Below, one piece after another: positions 1 through 13,475 of a DNA stretch of 36,750 bases. A program made the position numbers and the translations under genes. The notes beneath the pieces are model-generated. The model searched no databases, had not been told where the DNA came from, and worked only from the letters and a program-made list of their open reading frames with translations. Source of the stretch: Mycobacterium sp. (lineage in GTDB: Bacteria > Actinomycetota > Actinomycetes > Mycobacteriales > Mycobacteriaceae); the NCBI GenBank assembly GCA_022841565.1, contig JALHRH010000013.1:1-36750 (forward strand), written 5' to 3'. Numbering within the stretch: the first letter of the stretch is position 1; every line of letters begins with the position of its first letter.

Positions 1-873
1 CCCGCCCGCACCGCCGGCTCCGCCGGAAAAGTCTCCGGTGGTTGCTCCGCCGTCTCCACCGGCTCCGCCGATACCACCGCTGCCGTACAGCCAACCGCCG
101 TTACCACCGGCCCCGCCGGATCCGCCAACGCCGCTGGCCGAGCCCTTACCACCGGTACCGCCGGCACCGCCCGTGCCGACGAGCCCCGCCTGCCCGCCCG
201 CACCACCGGCACCGCCCGGAGCTCCGGTGCCGACGGGTCCGTCGCTGCCGGAGCCGCCCACGCCGCCCGAGCCAAAAAGCAGCCCACCGCTGCCGCCCCG
301 CCCGCCAGCCTGACCTATCTGTCCGAATACAGCCTTGCCGCCGTCTCCGCCTCTGCCGCCGCTTCCGATCAAGCCGGCGTCCCCGCCCGCGCCGCCCGGT
401 TGCCCCGTCCCGCCGGAACCCCCGTTTCCGCCGTTGCCGTACAACAGGCCGCCGGGTCCGCCGGGCAGACCGCTTCCGGCGGGAGCGTTCGCGCCGTCGC
501 CGACCAGTGGACGCCCCAGCAGGGTCTGAGTGGGCGCGTTGACTGCATCGAGCAGTTGTTGCTCCATGATCTGTAACTGCGCGGCGTTGGCAGACTCGGC
601 GGCTCCATACCAGCTACCCGCGGTGTTCACCAGCTGCTCAAACCGCTGGTGAAACGCTGCCACCCGTGCACTGAAGGCCTGGTAGTCCAGAGCGTGGCCG
701 GAGAAAACGGCGGCGATCGCCGCCGATATCTCGTCGGCACCCGCAGCCAGCACCCCGGTGGTGGACGCTGCCGCCGCAGCATTGGCCATCGTTATCGCCG
801 AACCGATTCCACTCAGGTTGGTTGCTGTCGCGGTCAGCGCGTCTGGCAATGCAACCACAAACGACGTAGCCAT
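1..873 (-). CDS. PE_PGRS family protein (C-terminus beyond window start)
   Basis: Reverse strand from ATG at 871-873 reads [57 protein letters not shown]..., a PE domain, followed by GGxGG repeats to the window edge. Missing from the ORF list because it has no stop inside the window. Confidence 0.93.
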   Translation of the reverse strand, partial: MATSFVVALPDALTATATNLSGIGSAITMANAAAAASTTGVLAAGADEISAAIAAVFSGHALDYQAFSARVAAFHQRFEQLVNTAGSWYGAAESANAAQLQIMEQQLLDAVNAPTQTLLGRPLVGDGANAPAGSGLPGGPGGLLYGNGGNGGSGGTGQPGGAGGDAGLIGSGGRGGDGGKAVFGQIGQAGGRGGSGGLLFGSGGVGGSGSDGPVGTGAPGGAGGAGGQAGLVGTGGAGGTGGKGSASGVGGSGGAGGNGGWLYGSGGIGGAGGDGGATTGDFSGGAGGAGG

Positions 874-900
874 CTCGGTGTCTCCTCAGCGTCCGGTGGG

Positions 901-2730
901 TCAGAAGACGTCTTCGGAGACGCGCATGATGTCGTCGTCGATGCTTTCCAGGACCGCGCGCACCCCGGCCAGTTTCGGCAGGATGTTCTTGGCGAAGAAC
1001 GCCGATACCGCGACCTTGCCCTCGTAGAAAGCTTTGTCCGGGGCAGATGGATCGCCAGCCAGAGCCGTCTCGGCGACGTTCGCCTGCGCCAACAGCCGCC
1101 AGCCGATCAGGAGGTCCCCGACCGCGAGCAGGTAGCGCACCGAGCCGAGACCCACTTTGTAGATGTCGGCGGGGTGCTGGGCGGCCGACATCAGGTACCC
1201 CATCAGCGCACCGGTCATGCCGGTCACGTCTTCGACAGCGGCCTGCAGTAATTCGGCCTGGTCCTTCAACGAATCGGTGGTGGTCTCGATGGTCTTGTTG
1301 ATCTGAGTCGTCATGTGCTGTAAGGACTGGCCGTGGTCGCGCACGATCTTGCGGAAGAAGAAGTCCATCGCCTGGATCGCGGTGGTGCCCTCGTAGAGCG
1401 AGTCGATTTTGGAATCGCGGATGTACTGCTCGATCGGATAGTCCGTCAGGAAACCCGACCCGCCCAGCGTCTGCAGCGATTCGGTGAGGACCTCGTAAGC
1501 CCGCTCCGAGCCCACGCCCTTGACGATGGGCAGCAGCAGATCGTCGACGCGGTGCGCCAGACTGTGGTCCGCACCCGAAACATGTTGTGCCACAGCATCA
1601 CACTGATGGGCGGCGGCATACAGATAGACGGCCCGCAGGCCCTCCGCGTAAGCCTTCTGGGTCATTAGGCTGCGGCGCACATCGGGATGGTGCATGATCG
1701 TGACCCGCGGCGCGGTCTTATCCGTCATCTGGGTCAGATCCGCGCCCTGTATGCGTTCCTTGGCGTAGGCAAGCGCGTTGAGGTATCCCGTGGACAAGGT
1801 CCCCGCGGCCTTTACCCCGATCGTCATGCGCGCGTTCTCGATCACATGGAACATCTGCGCGATCCCGTCGTGGACGCCGCCGACCAGATACCCGACGGCC
1901 GGAACGTCGGTGGCTCCGAAGGTCAACTCACAGGTGGGGGAGGACTTCAAGCCCATCTTGTGTTCCAGCCCGGTGACATACACACCGTTACGCGCACCGA
2001 GTTCCCCGGTTTCCGGATCGAACAAGAAGTTGGGGACGTAGAACAGGCTCAAACCTTTGGTGCCGGGGCCCGCACCCTCTGGCCGCGCCAGTACCAGGTG
2101 AAAGATGTTTTCGGTCGTATCGCCGACATCGCCACCGGAGATGAACCGCTTGACGCCCTCGATATGCCACGTCCCGTCGGGTTGCTCGATCGCCTTGGCG
2201 CGGCCCGCTCCTACATCCGAGCCGGCATCGGGCTCGGTGAGCACCATGGTGGCCTGCCAGCCCCGCTCGACTCCCATTGCAGCCCAACGCTTTTGTTCAT
2301 CGTTACCCTCGGCGAAAAGCGATTGCGAAAGAACAGGTCCGAGGTTGAAGAAGCTGACCGACGGGTTAGCGCAGTAGATCATTTCGTTGACCGCCCAGGT
2401 GAGCGGCGGAGGGGCGGCCATCCCACCGATTTCCTCATCCAGGCCTAGGCGCCACCATTCGGCGTCTTTGATGGCCTGCACGGTGCTGACCAATTCCGGT
2501 GCCACGCTGATGGTGTGCGTGGCCGGGTCGAAGACCGGGGGGTTGCGATCGGCGAAAGCGAAGGACTCGGCTACCGGGCCTTCAGCCAGTCGGGCCGCCT
2601 CCGAGAGGATGGTGCGGACTGTTTCTTCGTCGAAATCGGTGTATTTTCCGGTGCCAAGGACGGCGCCGACGTCAAGAACCTCGAACAGATTGAACTCGAG
2701 ATCGCGCACGTTGGCGATGTAATGCCCCAC
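901..2730 (-). CDS. fadE15: acyl-CoA dehydrogenase (FadE15-like, Rv1467c orthologue)
   Basis: Protein (V/M)[27 protein letters not shown]... with acyl-CoA dehydrogenase motifs ([44 protein letters not shown]). Likely GTG start at 2728-2730; the ORF extends to 2745. Confidence 0.93.
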   Translation of the reverse strand: MGHYIANVRDLEFNLFEVLDVGAVLGTGKYTDFDEETVRTILSEAARLAEGPVAESFAFADRNPPVFDPATHTISVAPELVSTVQAIKDAEWWRLGLDEEIGGMAAPPPLTWAVNEMIYCANPSVSFFNLGPVLSQSLFAEGNDEQKRWAAMGVERGWQATMVLTEPDAGSDVGAGRAKAIEQPDGTWHIEGVKRFISGGDVGDTTENIFHLVLARPEGAGPGTKGLSLFYVPNFLFDPETGELGARNGVYVTGLEHKMGLKSSPTCELTFGATDVPAVGYLVGGVHDGIAQMFHVIENARMTIGVKAAGTLSTGYLNALAYAKERIQGADLTQMTDKTAPRVTIMHHPDVRRSLMTQKAYAEGLRAVYLYAAAHQCDAVAQHVSGADHSLAHRVDDLLLPIVKGVGSERAYEVLTESLQTLGGSGFLTDYPIEQYIRDSKIDSLYEGTTAIQAMDFFFRKIVRDHGQSLQHMTTQINKTIETTTDSLKDQAELLQAAVEDVTGMTGALMGYLMSAAQHPADIYKVGLGSVRYLLAVGDLLIGWRLLAQANVAETALAGDPSAPDKAFYEGKVAVSAFFAKNILPKLAGVRAVLESIDDDIMRVSEDVF

Positions 2731-2841
2731 GGTGGTTCCTTCCATCAGTCTGATCGGCCCGATGATCGGGCACAGTCTTGCTGCTGGGGGAAAACGTACG
2801 CAACCGTAACCAGGGAAGGGGGCGTTGACTTGCGGCGATTA

Positions 2842-3771
2842 CTAGCCGTTGGCGCCGTTCTGGCCGAACAGCAGCCCGCGCATGCCGCCGGTGCCAGGGG
2901 TGCTCCCCGCAGTGGCGCCGCCGCCGGCGCCGCCGTTGCCGACCAACAGTGCGTTGCCGCCGTTGCCGCCATTGCCGGTCGCTGACCCGCCTCTGCCTCC
3001 GTCCCCGCCATTGCCGATCAACCCGGCTTGACCGCCGATTCCGCCGTTGCTGGTGGTGCCGCCGCCGCCGCCGGCACCTCCATCACCGAACAAGAATCCG
3101 CCGGCACCGCCGGCCCCACCGCCGCCGAAGGAAAGCGAACTTCCGCCCGCACCACCGGCTCCAAACAGCCAGGCCCGACCCCCGGCGCCGCCACCCGCGA
3201 AGCCGGCGCCGCCAGCACCTCCGTTGCCGAACAGGAACCCGCCGGTGCCCCCGGCACCGCCGGCTCCGCCGGGCACGCCCAGGCCGCCGGCGCCGCCGTT
3301 GCCGAAGAACAGGGCGGATCCGCCGCTGCCGCCGTTGATGCCGTTGCCGCCATTGCCGAACAGGATGCCGCCGCCCTGGCCGTTCGGCTTCGCGGCCGTT
3401 CCGTCGGCACCATTGCCGATCAAGGGCCGGTCGAACAGCGCGATGGTGGGCGCATTAATCAAGTCGGCGATCGGCTGCAGAGGGCCAAAGTTGGTGGCCT
3501 CCGCCAGGGCGTACTGCTGCGCCCCGCCGGACAGCAGCTGCACGAATTGTTGGTGAAATGCGGTGGCCTCGGCGCTCAGCGTTTGATAGGTCTGGGCGTG
3601 CGCACCGAAGACTGCAGCGACGGCGGCCGACACTTCGTCGGCGCCCGCGGCCGCGAGGGCGGTCGTCTGGGTGGCGGCCGCGGTGTTGGCGTCGCTGATC
3701 AGTGATCCGACGCGGGCCAGACTGCCCGCCGCTTGAGAGACGAAGTCGGTATTGGCAACCACAAATGACAT
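2842..3771 (-). CDS. PE_PGRS family protein (positional equivalent of Rv1468c)
   Basis: [63 protein letters not shown] (PE domain) plus GGNGG/GGAGG repeats; start codon at 3769-3771. Confidence 0.93.
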   Translation of the reverse strand: MSFVVANTDFVSQAAGSLARVGSLISDANTAAATQTTALAAAGADEVSAAVAAVFGAHAQTYQTLSAEATAFHQQFVQLLSGGAQQYALAEATNFGPLQPIADLINAPTIALFDRPLIGNGADGTAAKPNGQGGGILFGNGGNGINGGSGGSALFFGNGGAGGLGVPGGAGGAGGTGGFLFGNGGAGGAGFAGGGAGGRAWLFGAGGAGGSSLSFGGGGAGGAGGFLFGDGGAGGGGGTTSNGGIGGQAGLIGNGGDGGRGGSATGNGGNGGNALLVGNGGAGGGATAGSTPGTGGMRGLLFGQNGANG

Positions 3772-4173
3772 TTCGTACCTCCACAGCGAACAGCCGGCGA
3801 TCCAAGAATCGTATCGCGATTCGGCAACAATGAATCCATTTCGGGCAAGCCGTTCTTGCCAAATTTGGCCAGTCCACGAATTGAATTCGTCCGCTGTCGC
3901 AGGCCCAGGCGCAGGCGCTGGCGCCCCGCGCCGGGCCGGGACGCGGCGACCGCGCCACCGTAAGCCGTGATCGAGTCGAGGTCTGCGGTCCGCGCAGTTT
4001 CTGTGGGGTGCCACCGACCGAAGTGGCACCGCTCGTGGACAACGGTCACACGGCGGCCCTGGTTGTCGTCAATGGGGCTGTCGGCGTGCTCGGACTCACC
4101 GATGTGCTGAGTAACCGAACCTGGCGGTCTGCCGCGGCGAATTGACGTAGGCTCTTCTGCTGATGGGACGCTA

Positions 4174-4539
4174 TTGCTGGTGGGTGACGTGTCGACGCGG
4201 GACCTGACGGCGGCTGACTTTCGGCAGGCCGTCAGGGGCAACGAGAACGTATTTGTCTACTTCTGGGCGCCGTTGTGCGCACCATGCGAGGTTTTCACGC
4301 CGACGTACGAGACGTCGGCCCAGAATTGCCCGGACATTGTGCACGGCAAAGTCAACTTCGAGACCGAGAAGGATCTGGTCGAGACGGCCGGGGTCACGTT
4401 GCTGCCGACGCTGATGGCGTTCAAGAGGGGCATCCTGGTTTTCAAGCAGCCAGGCATCGCCAATCCGATGGTGATGGCCGAACTGGTGAAGCAGCTCAGG
4501 GCTTATCGGCATCAATCGATGACGCCCAGCTTGTTGTGA
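4174..4539 (+). CDS. trxA: thioredoxin-like protein with CAPC active site (TrxA, Rv1470-like)
   Basis: Thioredoxin fold signature FWAPLCAPCEVFTPTYE...TLLPTLMAFKRG. Start codon uncertain (TTG 4174, GTG 4180 or GTG 4189). Confidence 0.85.
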   Translation: MLVGDVSTRDLTAADFRQAVRGNENVFVYFWAPLCAPCEVFTPTYETSAQNCPDIVHGKVNFETEKDLVETAGVTLLPTLMAFKRGILVFKQPGIANPMVMAELVKQLRAYRHQSMTPSLL

Positions 4540-4581
4540 CCGCTCGGGAACAACACATACGGCATCGGCGTTAGGGCAGAC

Positions 4582-4926
4582 GTGACTACCCAAGACCTGA
4601 CTGCCGCGCAATTCGACGAAACCGTCAACGGCAACGACATGGTGCTCGTTGATTTCTGGGCTTCCTGGTGTGGACCGTGTCGTGCCTTCGCGCCGACCTT
4701 CAAGGCGGCGTCGGAAAAGCACCCTGACGTGGTCTTCGCCAAGGTAGACACCGAGGCCGAACAGGAGTTGGCTGCTAAGGCCCAGATCCGGTCCATCCCC
4801 ACGCTGATGGCGTTCAAGAAGGGCAAGTTGCTGTTCAACCAGGCCGGCGCGCTCCCTCCGGCAGCGTTGGAGGATCTGGTGCAGCAGCTCAAGGCCTACG
4901 ACCTAGACCAGGCGACAGAGGTCTGA
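4582..4926 (+). CDS. trxB1: thioredoxin with canonical WCGPC active site (Rv1471-like)
   Basis: VDFWASWCGPCRAFAPTFKAASEKHPDVVFAKVDTEAEQELAAKAQIRSIPTLMAFKKGK. Confidence 0.92.
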   Translation: MTTQDLTAAQFDETVNGNDMVLVDFWASWCGPCRAFAPTFKAASEKHPDVVFAKVDTEAEQELAAKAQIRSIPTLMAFKKGKLLFNQAGALPPAALEDLVQQLKAYDLDQATEV

Positions 4927-4986
4927 CTCGAATCCCGCCGGCGTTACGTCCGCTGGCCCGGGCCGCGCCTGCGTTACCGTTTCAAG

Positions 4987-5796
4987 GTGAGTTTGGTCCT
5001 CCTGGAATACCCGCGGCCCGAGATTGCCCTGATTACCCTGAACCGTCCCGAGCGGATGAACTCCATGGCGTTCGACGTCATGGTGCCGCTCAAAGAGGCT
5101 CTCGATCAGGTCACTCATGACAACGTGGTGCGTGTGGTGGTGCTCACCGGGGCGGGGCGGGGCTTCTCCTCAGGCGCCGACCACAAATCAGCGGGGAGCG
5201 TCCCGCACACCGAAGACCTGACCCGCCCGACGTATGCGCTGCGGTCCATGGAGCTACTCGACGAGATCATCCTGAAGCTGCGGCGGCTGCACCAGCCGGT
5301 GATCGCCGCGGTCAACGGTGCCGCCATCGGCGGGGGACTGTGCCTGGCGCTGGCCGCCGACATCCGGGTGGCCTCCACCAGCGCCTATTTCCGGGCGGCC
5401 GGCATCAACAATGGCCTCACCGCCAGCGAACTGGGCCTGAGCTACCTGCTGCCCAGGGCTATCGGGTCGTCGCGGGCCTTCGAAATAATGCTGACCGGCC
5501 GTGACGTTACCGCGGAGGAGGCTGAGCGGATCGGACTGGTGTCTTGTCGGGTACCGGGAGCTCAGCTGCTGGACACCTGTTATGCGATTGCCGCGCGCAT
5601 GGCGGCATTTTCACGCCCGGGTATTGAGTTGACCAAACGCACGCTATGGAGTGGACTGGACGCCGGCAGCCTTGAGGGACACATGCAGGCCGAAGGCCTC
5701 GGACAGCTTTTCGTCCGTCTGCTCACCTCCAACTTCGAAGAAGCGGTTGCTGCACGCGCAGAGAAGCGCCCGGCGGTATTCACCGACGACAAATAG
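4987..5796 (+). CDS. echA12: enoyl-CoA hydratase/isomerase (EchA12-like)
   Basis: Crotonase motifs GRGFSSGADHKS, NGAAIGGGLCLALAADIRVAS; order matches Rv1472. Confidence 0.92.
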   Translation: MSLVLLEYPRPEIALITLNRPERMNSMAFDVMVPLKEALDQVTHDNVVRVVVLTGAGRGFSSGADHKSAGSVPHTEDLTRPTYALRSMELLDEIILKLRRLHQPVIAAVNGAAIGGGLCLALAADIRVASTSAYFRAAGINNGLTASELGLSYLLPRAIGSSRAFEIMLTGRDVTAEEAERIGLVSCRVPGAQLLDTCYAIAARMAAFSRPGIELTKRTLWSGLDAGSLEGHMQAEGLGQLFVRLLTSNFEEAVAARAEKRPAVFTDDK

Positions 5797-5819
5797 CGCT
5801 GACAAGCAGGGGAGCGAAT

Positions 5820-7448
5820 GTGATTACGGCTACGGACCTTGAGGTCCGCGCTGGTGCGCGCATCCTGCTCTCGCCCGACGGTCCGGATCTGCGGGTGCAG
5901 CCCGGCGACCGGATCGGCCTGGTCGGGCGCAACGGCGCGGGCAAAACAACGACCCTGCGGATCCTGGCGGGGGAGGGCCAACCGTATGCCGGCTCGGTCA
6001 CGCGCAAGGGCGAAATCGGTTATCTGCCACAGGATCCCAAAGAGGGAGACCTTGACGTGCTGGCCCGCGACCGGGTCCTCTCGGCCCGCGGGCTGGACGT
6101 GCTACTCACCGATCTGGAGAAGCAACAGGCTCTGATGGCCGAGGTTGCCGACGACGACGCGCGCGACCGTGCCATCCGCCGCTACGGCCAGCTCGAGGAG
6201 CGGTTCGTCGCGCTCGGCGGCTACGGCGCCGAAAGCGAGGCGGGCCGTATCTGTGCCAGTCTCGGCCTGCCCGACCGGGTGCTGACTCAGCAACTGCGCA
6301 CCCTGTCCGGCGGCCAGCGCCGGAGGGTCGAGCTGGCGCGCATCTTGTTCGCGGCTTCGGACAGCGGTTCGGGTTCGTCGGCGACGTTGCTCCTCGACGA
6401 GCCGACCAACCACCTTGATGCGGATTCGGTTGGCTGGCTGCGGGATTTCCTGCGGTCCCACGCCGGCGGACTGGTCATTATCAGCCACAACGTCGAGCTG
6501 CTCGCCGACGTCGTCAACCGGGTGTGGTTTCTGGACGCGGTACGTGGCGAAGTCGACGTCTACAACATGACCTGGCAGAAATACCTCGACGCCCGTGCCA
6601 CCGACGAACAGCGTCGGCGCCGAGAGCGCGCCAACGCCGAACGTAAGGCGGCGGCGCTGCGCAACCAAGCCGCAAAGTTAGGTGCCAAGGCCACCAAAGC
6701 GGTAGCCGCACAGAACATGTTGCGTCGCGCGGATCGGATGATGGCGGCGCTCGATGAAGAACGCGTCGCCGACAAGGTGGCCCGCATCAAGTTCCCCACT
6801 CCGGCCCCGTGCGGGCGAACCCCGCTGGTGGCCAAGGGCCTGAGTAGGACGTACGGGTCGCTCGAGGTGTTCACCGGGCTCGATTTGGCCATCGACCGCG
6901 GCTCGCGGGTGGTGGTCCTCGGACTCAACGGCGCCGGCAAGACCACGCTGCTGCGTTTGCTGGCGGGGGTCGAGACGCCAGACACCGGCGGTCTGGAGCC
7001 CGGACACGGTTTGCGCATCGGCTATTTCGCCCAGGAACACGACACCCTCGACAACGACGCGACCGTCTGGCAGAACATCCGGCACGCCGCGCCCGAATCC
7101 GGCGAACAGGATCTGCGCGGTTTGCTCGGCGCATTCATGTTCACCGGTCCGCAACTCGACCAGTCCGCCGGCACGTTGTCCGGTGGCGAGAAAACCCGCC
7201 TCGCGCTGGCCGGTCTGGTCGCCTCGACCGCCAACGTGCTGCTGCTCGATGAACCGACGAACAACCTCGACCCCGCCTCGCGTGAGCAGGTGCTCGACGC
7301 GCTGCGCAGTTATAAGGGGGCGGTGGTGTTGGTGACCCATGATCCGGGCGCGGCCGAGGCGCTGGACCCGCAGCGTGTTGTGCTGTTGCCCGACGGCACC
7401 GAGGACTACTGGTCAGAGGAGTATCGGGACCTCATCGAGCTGGCCTGA
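5820..7448 (+). CDS. ABC-F type ATP-binding protein (Rv1473-like)
   Basis: Two ATPase cassettes: Walker A GRNGAGKTT and GLNGAGKTT; signatures LSGGQRRRVELAR and LSGGEKTRLALAG; Walker B LLLDEPTNHLD and LLLDEPTNNLD. No transmembrane domain. Confidence 0.93.
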   Translation: MITATDLEVRAGARILLSPDGPDLRVQPGDRIGLVGRNGAGKTTTLRILAGEGQPYAGSVTRKGEIGYLPQDPKEGDLDVLARDRVLSARGLDVLLTDLEKQQALMAEVADDDARDRAIRRYGQLEERFVALGGYGAESEAGRICASLGLPDRVLTQQLRTLSGGQRRRVELARILFAASDSGSGSSATLLLDEPTNHLDADSVGWLRDFLRSHAGGLVIISHNVELLADVVNRVWFLDAVRGEVDVYNMTWQKYLDARATDEQRRRRERANAERKAAALRNQAAKLGAKATKAVAAQNMLRRADRMMAALDEERVADKVARIKFPTPAPCGRTPLVAKGLSRTYGSLEVFTGLDLAIDRGSRVVVLGLNGAGKTTLLRLLAGVETPDTGGLEPGHGLRIGYFAQEHDTLDNDATVWQNIRHAAPESGEQDLRGLLGAFMFTGPQLDQSAGTLSGGEKTRLALAGLVASTANVLLLDEPTNNLDPASREQVLDALRSYKGAVVLVTHDPGAAEALDPQRVVLLPDGTEDYWSEEYRDLIELA

Positions 7449-7484
7449 CCGCTCAGGACCCCCGGGTGAGTCGCCGACTGTGTA

Positions 7485-7513
7485 ACGCGCGACGCCGAAT
7501 CGGCGTGTCGCGT
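7485..7513. terminator. Imperfect palindrome between convergent genes; candidate bidirectional terminator
   Basis: ACGCGCGACGCCGA-a-TCGGCGTGTCGCGT: 14-nt arms, 12/14 pairing, lying between the ABC-F stop (7448) and the convergent tetR stop (7544). No U-tract. Confidence 0.4.
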
Positions 7514-7543
7514 CGCCATATTCACATTCGCCTCTCGCGAAGG

Positions 7544-8122
7544 CTAAGGGCTAGTTCCCCGAGGCCGGCGCACCGAGTTCTCCACCAGATCCAGCACCGC
7601 GGCTAGGCGTTGCGGATTCTCGCCGGACGCCAACCGGGCCACCAGACCGTCCAGCACCAGATCTAGGTAGCACTGCAACACATCAGCGGGGACGTCATCG
7701 CGCACCCGTCCGGCTTGTTTCTGCCGGTGCAGCCGTTCGGTCGTTGCCGCCGCCAGCTCCGCCGAGCGCTCGGCCCAACCGCGACTGAACTCGGGGTCGT
7801 GGCGCAGCTTGCGGGCGATCTCCAGCCGGGTGGCCAACCAGTCGAACTGCTCGGGCGCGGCGAGCATGTCGCGCATCACCTGGATGAGCCCCGAGCGCGA
7901 CGCGACCTCCGCCATCCGCTGGGTGTCCTCGCGCGCCAGCGCGAAGAACAGGGCGTCCTTGTCCCGGTAGTGGTGGAAGATCGCGCCGCGCGACATTCCG
8001 ATCGCTTTTTCCAGCCGTCGCACGGTGGCTTGGTCGTAGCCGTACTCGGCGAAACAGCCGCGGGCGCCGTCGAGGATCTGACGGCGCCGCGCCTCAAGAT
8101 GGTCCTCGCTGACCTTGGGCAC
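7544..8122 (-). CDS. TetR family transcriptional regulator (Rv1474c-like)
   Basis: N-terminal HTH: RRQILDGARGCFAEYGYDQATVRRLEKAIGMSRGAIFHHYRDKDALF; adjacent to acn as in M. tuberculosis. Confidence 0.92.
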   Translation of the reverse strand: MPKVSEDHLEARRRQILDGARGCFAEYGYDQATVRRLEKAIGMSRGAIFHHYRDKDALFFALAREDTQRMAEVASRSGLIQVMRDMLAAPEQFDWLATRLEIARKLRHDPEFSRGWAERSAELAAATTERLHRQKQAGRVRDDVPADVLQCYLDLVLDGLVARLASGENPQRLAAVLDLVENSVRRPRGTSP

Positions 8123-8143
8123 TGGCGGGCTCGGTGCGTTCGG

Positions 8144-10966
<2,823 letters not shown>

Positions 10967-11255
10967 ATCAACTCCCGAAGATTGAGTTCTCGCCGCCGAC
11001 GGGCCGTGTCGACGGTGCGGTGCAACTTTAACAGTACGCTTGTCCTGCAATACGGGGGACCCGTACTTGACAGTCTTGTCCCGGGAGGCTCTGGGGGAAA
11101 GGGTGGCTGCCGTCTTCGGCATTCGTGGCCGCCGCGACTGACGCCACGTACACCGGCGTCGGGTGCGTGGTGTCGTGTCGCGGCGATGGGGAGAGCCAGT
11201 CGGCAGCCACAGCTCGGCAGGTACGGTGCTCCTAGCACCGTGGGAGGAGCGACCG

Positions 11256-11810
11256 ATGACCGACTTGCCGCAGACGATTCCGTTCCTGCCCGAATACATT
11301 CCGCAGGACGTCGACATCAACGCAATCAAGGCTCAGGTCGCCGCGGATGGCGTCGCCGCCACACCCAACATCGAGCCGGGTCTGCAAGAAGTGGTCAGCC
11401 AAGCCCGCGGCGACGGCATCAATCTCAAGATCGTCCTGCTCGACCACAACCCGCCCAACGACACACCGCTACGCGACATCGCCACCGTCGTCGGCGCCGA
11501 TTACCCAGACTCCACCGTGCTCGTGCTCAGCCCCAGTTACGTCGGCAGCTATAGCAGCCACTACCCCCGCGTCACCCTCGAAGCCGGCGAGGACCATTCC
11601 AAGACCGGCAATCCCGTGCAGTCCGCACGGAATTTTCTCAACGAACTCAACACACCCGAGTTTCCGTGGACGGCATTGACGATCGTTTTACTGGCAGCTG
11701 TGTTCGCGGCAGCGGTCGGTACCCGCCTGATGCAGCTGGGCACCCGCCGGCCAGCAACATTGGACACGCCGACCGAGGCCGCGTCGGGCGAGGAAAATCG
11801 GAGCATCTAA
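11256..11810 (+). CDS. Rv1476-like conserved membrane protein (one C-terminal TM)
   Basis: [37 protein letters not shown]..., TM segment [26 protein letters not shown] ribosome-binding site upstream; located between acn and ripA. Confidence 0.85.
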   Translation: MTDLPQTIPFLPEYIPQDVDINAIKAQVAADGVAATPNIEPGLQEVVSQARGDGINLKIVLLDHNPPNDTPLRDIATVVGADYPDSTVLVLSPSYVGSYSSHYPRVTLEAGEDHSKTGNPVQSARNFLNELNTPEFPWTALTIVLLAAVFAAAVGTRLMQLGTRRPATLDTPTEAASGEENRSI

Positions 11811-11874
11811 CCAGCTCCCGACCTATGCGCCGGGATTGATCGATGAGTCGGCCGCTGACCACGGCAAACCCTCC

Positions 11875-11896
11875 CGGTCACTGTTCGGTCACAGTA
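11875..11896. promoter_or_regulatory. Tandem 11-bp direct repeat upstream of ripA; candidate OmpR-type response-regulator (MtrA-like) site
   Basis: CGGTCACTGTT-CGGTCACAGTA, 9/11 identical, one helical turn period, about 150 bp upstream of ripA ATG. Confidence 0.45.
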
Positions 11897-12043
11897 AACG
11901 CACTTCCCGACTGCAATTTGTGACTTACGTTTCTTTGGCGACAGCTGTGACGTACGGTGCGATTGATGCTGGTGATGCCTATTGCGTTTTGCGCGAAAAG
12001 CCGCGTCGTACATCCGATTTAGCCCATAGGAGACCCAAGTCGC

Positions 12044-13465
12044 ATGAGACGGACACCCCCGGGCTCTGCTTCGCGGACCGCCGCCAGGCTGGTACGGCCA
12101 GCCGTGCCGACCGTGCTCAGCGTCGCGCTGCTGTTCGGCACCCCCGAGCTCGGACTGGCCAACGCCGACCCGGCGGCCGACTCGATCGCGGTGCTGATCG
12201 CCAACGTCGCCAAGGCCAGCCAGCGTCTGGAAGACCTCGCCAATGCCGTCGAAACGGAGCAGGAGGGCGTCAACAAGGCCTTGGTGGCTGTCGAGGACGC
12301 CCGGGAACAGGCTGAGGTTGCCCGGCGTGAACTCGAAGCCAACCAGCAGTCCGTCAAAGACGCGACTGCGGCGATCGCCTCGGCGCAGCAGCGGTTCAAT
12401 ACCTTCGCCGCGGCGATCTATATGAACGGTCCGTCCGACAGCTTCCTGACTGCCCGCAGCCCCGAGGACATGATCGCCGCCGCGGCGGCGGCCCAGACCA
12501 TGACCACCAGCTCGCAGGCGGTGATGGCCAGACTGCAGCGGGCGCGCACCGAGCAGATCAATAAGGAATCCGTCGCCCGGCAGGCCAAGCAGAAGGCCGA
12601 CAAAGCCGCCGCCGACGCCAAGTCCAGCCAGGATGCGGCGGTGGCGGCGCTCAGTGACACCCGACGCAAGTTCGATGAACAGCGCGACGAAGTCAATCGC
12701 ATAGCCGCCGAGCGTGCACAGGCCGAAGCCAAACTCCAGGCCGCGCAACTCGTCGCGTGGCACGCGTCCGGCGGGCAGGGCACGCCGCCGTCAGGCATGT
12801 GGGACCCGGCCGGCGGACCGGGCGGTGGGCGTCGCTGGGATGGCTGGGACCCCACCCTCCCGCAGGTGCCCAGCGCCAACATCCCCGGTGACCCGGTCGC
12901 CGTGGTGAACCAGGTGCTGGGCTATTCAGCGACGTCGGCGCAGGTGACGGCCCAGATGGGGCGCAACTTCCTGCAGCAGCTGGGCATACTCAAGCCTAAC
13001 GACACCGGCATCACCAACGCGCCGACCGCGGCGTCGTCGGGCCGCATCCCGCGGGTCTACGGCCGGCAGGCATCCGAGTACGTCATCCGTCGCGGCATGT
13101 CGCAGATCGGGGTCCCCTACTCATGGGGCGGTGGCAACGCCGCGGGCCCCAGCAAAGGGATCGACTCGGGCGCCGGCATCACCGGCTTCGACTGTTCGGG
13201 ACTGGTGCTCTACTCGTTTGCCGGAGTGGGAATCAAGCTGCCGCACTATTCCGGTTCGCAGTACAACCTGGGCCGCAAGATCCCGACGGCCCAGATGCGC
13301 CGTGGCGACGTCATCTTCTACGGCCCCGGTGGTAGCCAGCACGTGACGATCTACCTCGGCAACGGTCAGATGCTCGAGGCGCCCGACATCGGTTTGAAGG
13401 TGCGTACCGCGCCGGTCCGCACCAGCGGCATGACGCCCTTCGTGATCCGCTACATCGAGTATTAG
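12044..13465 (+). CDS. ripA: NlpC/P60 peptidoglycan endopeptidase with N-terminal coiled coil
   Basis: Signal-like N-terminus, long coiled coil, C-terminal NlpC/P60 domain (GVPYSWGGGN...GFDCSGLVLYSFAGVGIKLPHYSGSQY...GDVIFYGPGGSQHVTIYLGNGQMLEAP). Confidence 0.95.
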   Translation: MRRTPPGSASRTAARLVRPAVPTVLSVALLFGTPELGLANADPAADSIAVLIANVAKASQRLEDLANAVETEQEGVNKALVAVEDAREQAEVARRELEANQQSVKDATAAIASAQQRFNTFAAAIYMNGPSDSFLTARSPEDMIAAAAAAQTMTTSSQAVMARLQRARTEQINKESVARQAKQKADKAAADAKSSQDAAVAALSDTRRKFDEQRDEVNRIAAERAQAEAKLQAAQLVAWHASGGQGTPPSGMWDPAGGPGGGRRWDGWDPTLPQVPSANIPGDPVAVVNQVLGYSATSAQVTAQMGRNFLQQLGILKPNDTGITNAPTAASSGRIPRVYGRQASEYVIRRGMSQIGVPYSWGGGNAAGPSKGIDSGAGITGFDCSGLVLYSFAGVGIKLPHYSGSQYNLGRKIPTAQMRRGDVIFYGPGGSQHVTIYLGNGQMLEAPDIGLKVRTAPVRTSGMTPFVIRYIEY

Positions 13466-13475
13466 ACGAGGTTTC

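Noticed and set aside
38-542. Pro-rich/Arg-rich plus-strand ORFs of 91 and 166 aa
   Set aside because: Antisense frames of the PE_PGRS gene on the minus strand; low-complexity repeats of GGC/GCC codons create them.
1-860. CRISPR-like repetition
   Set aside because: The repeats are degenerate in-frame GGxGG codons with no uniform spacers; no CRISPR array or cas gene seen anywhere in the window.
2849-3705. Plus-strand ORFs opposite the second PE_PGRS (60-225 aa)
   Set aside because: Shadow ORFs of GGxGG repeats; the minus-strand PE domain is the real reading frame.
11811-12043. Possible c-di-AMP (ydaO) riboswitch upstream of ripA
   Set aside because: Considered because such riboswitches precede some actinobacterial wall hydrolases, but I could not find the conserved core elements by eye; would need an Infernal/Rfam search.
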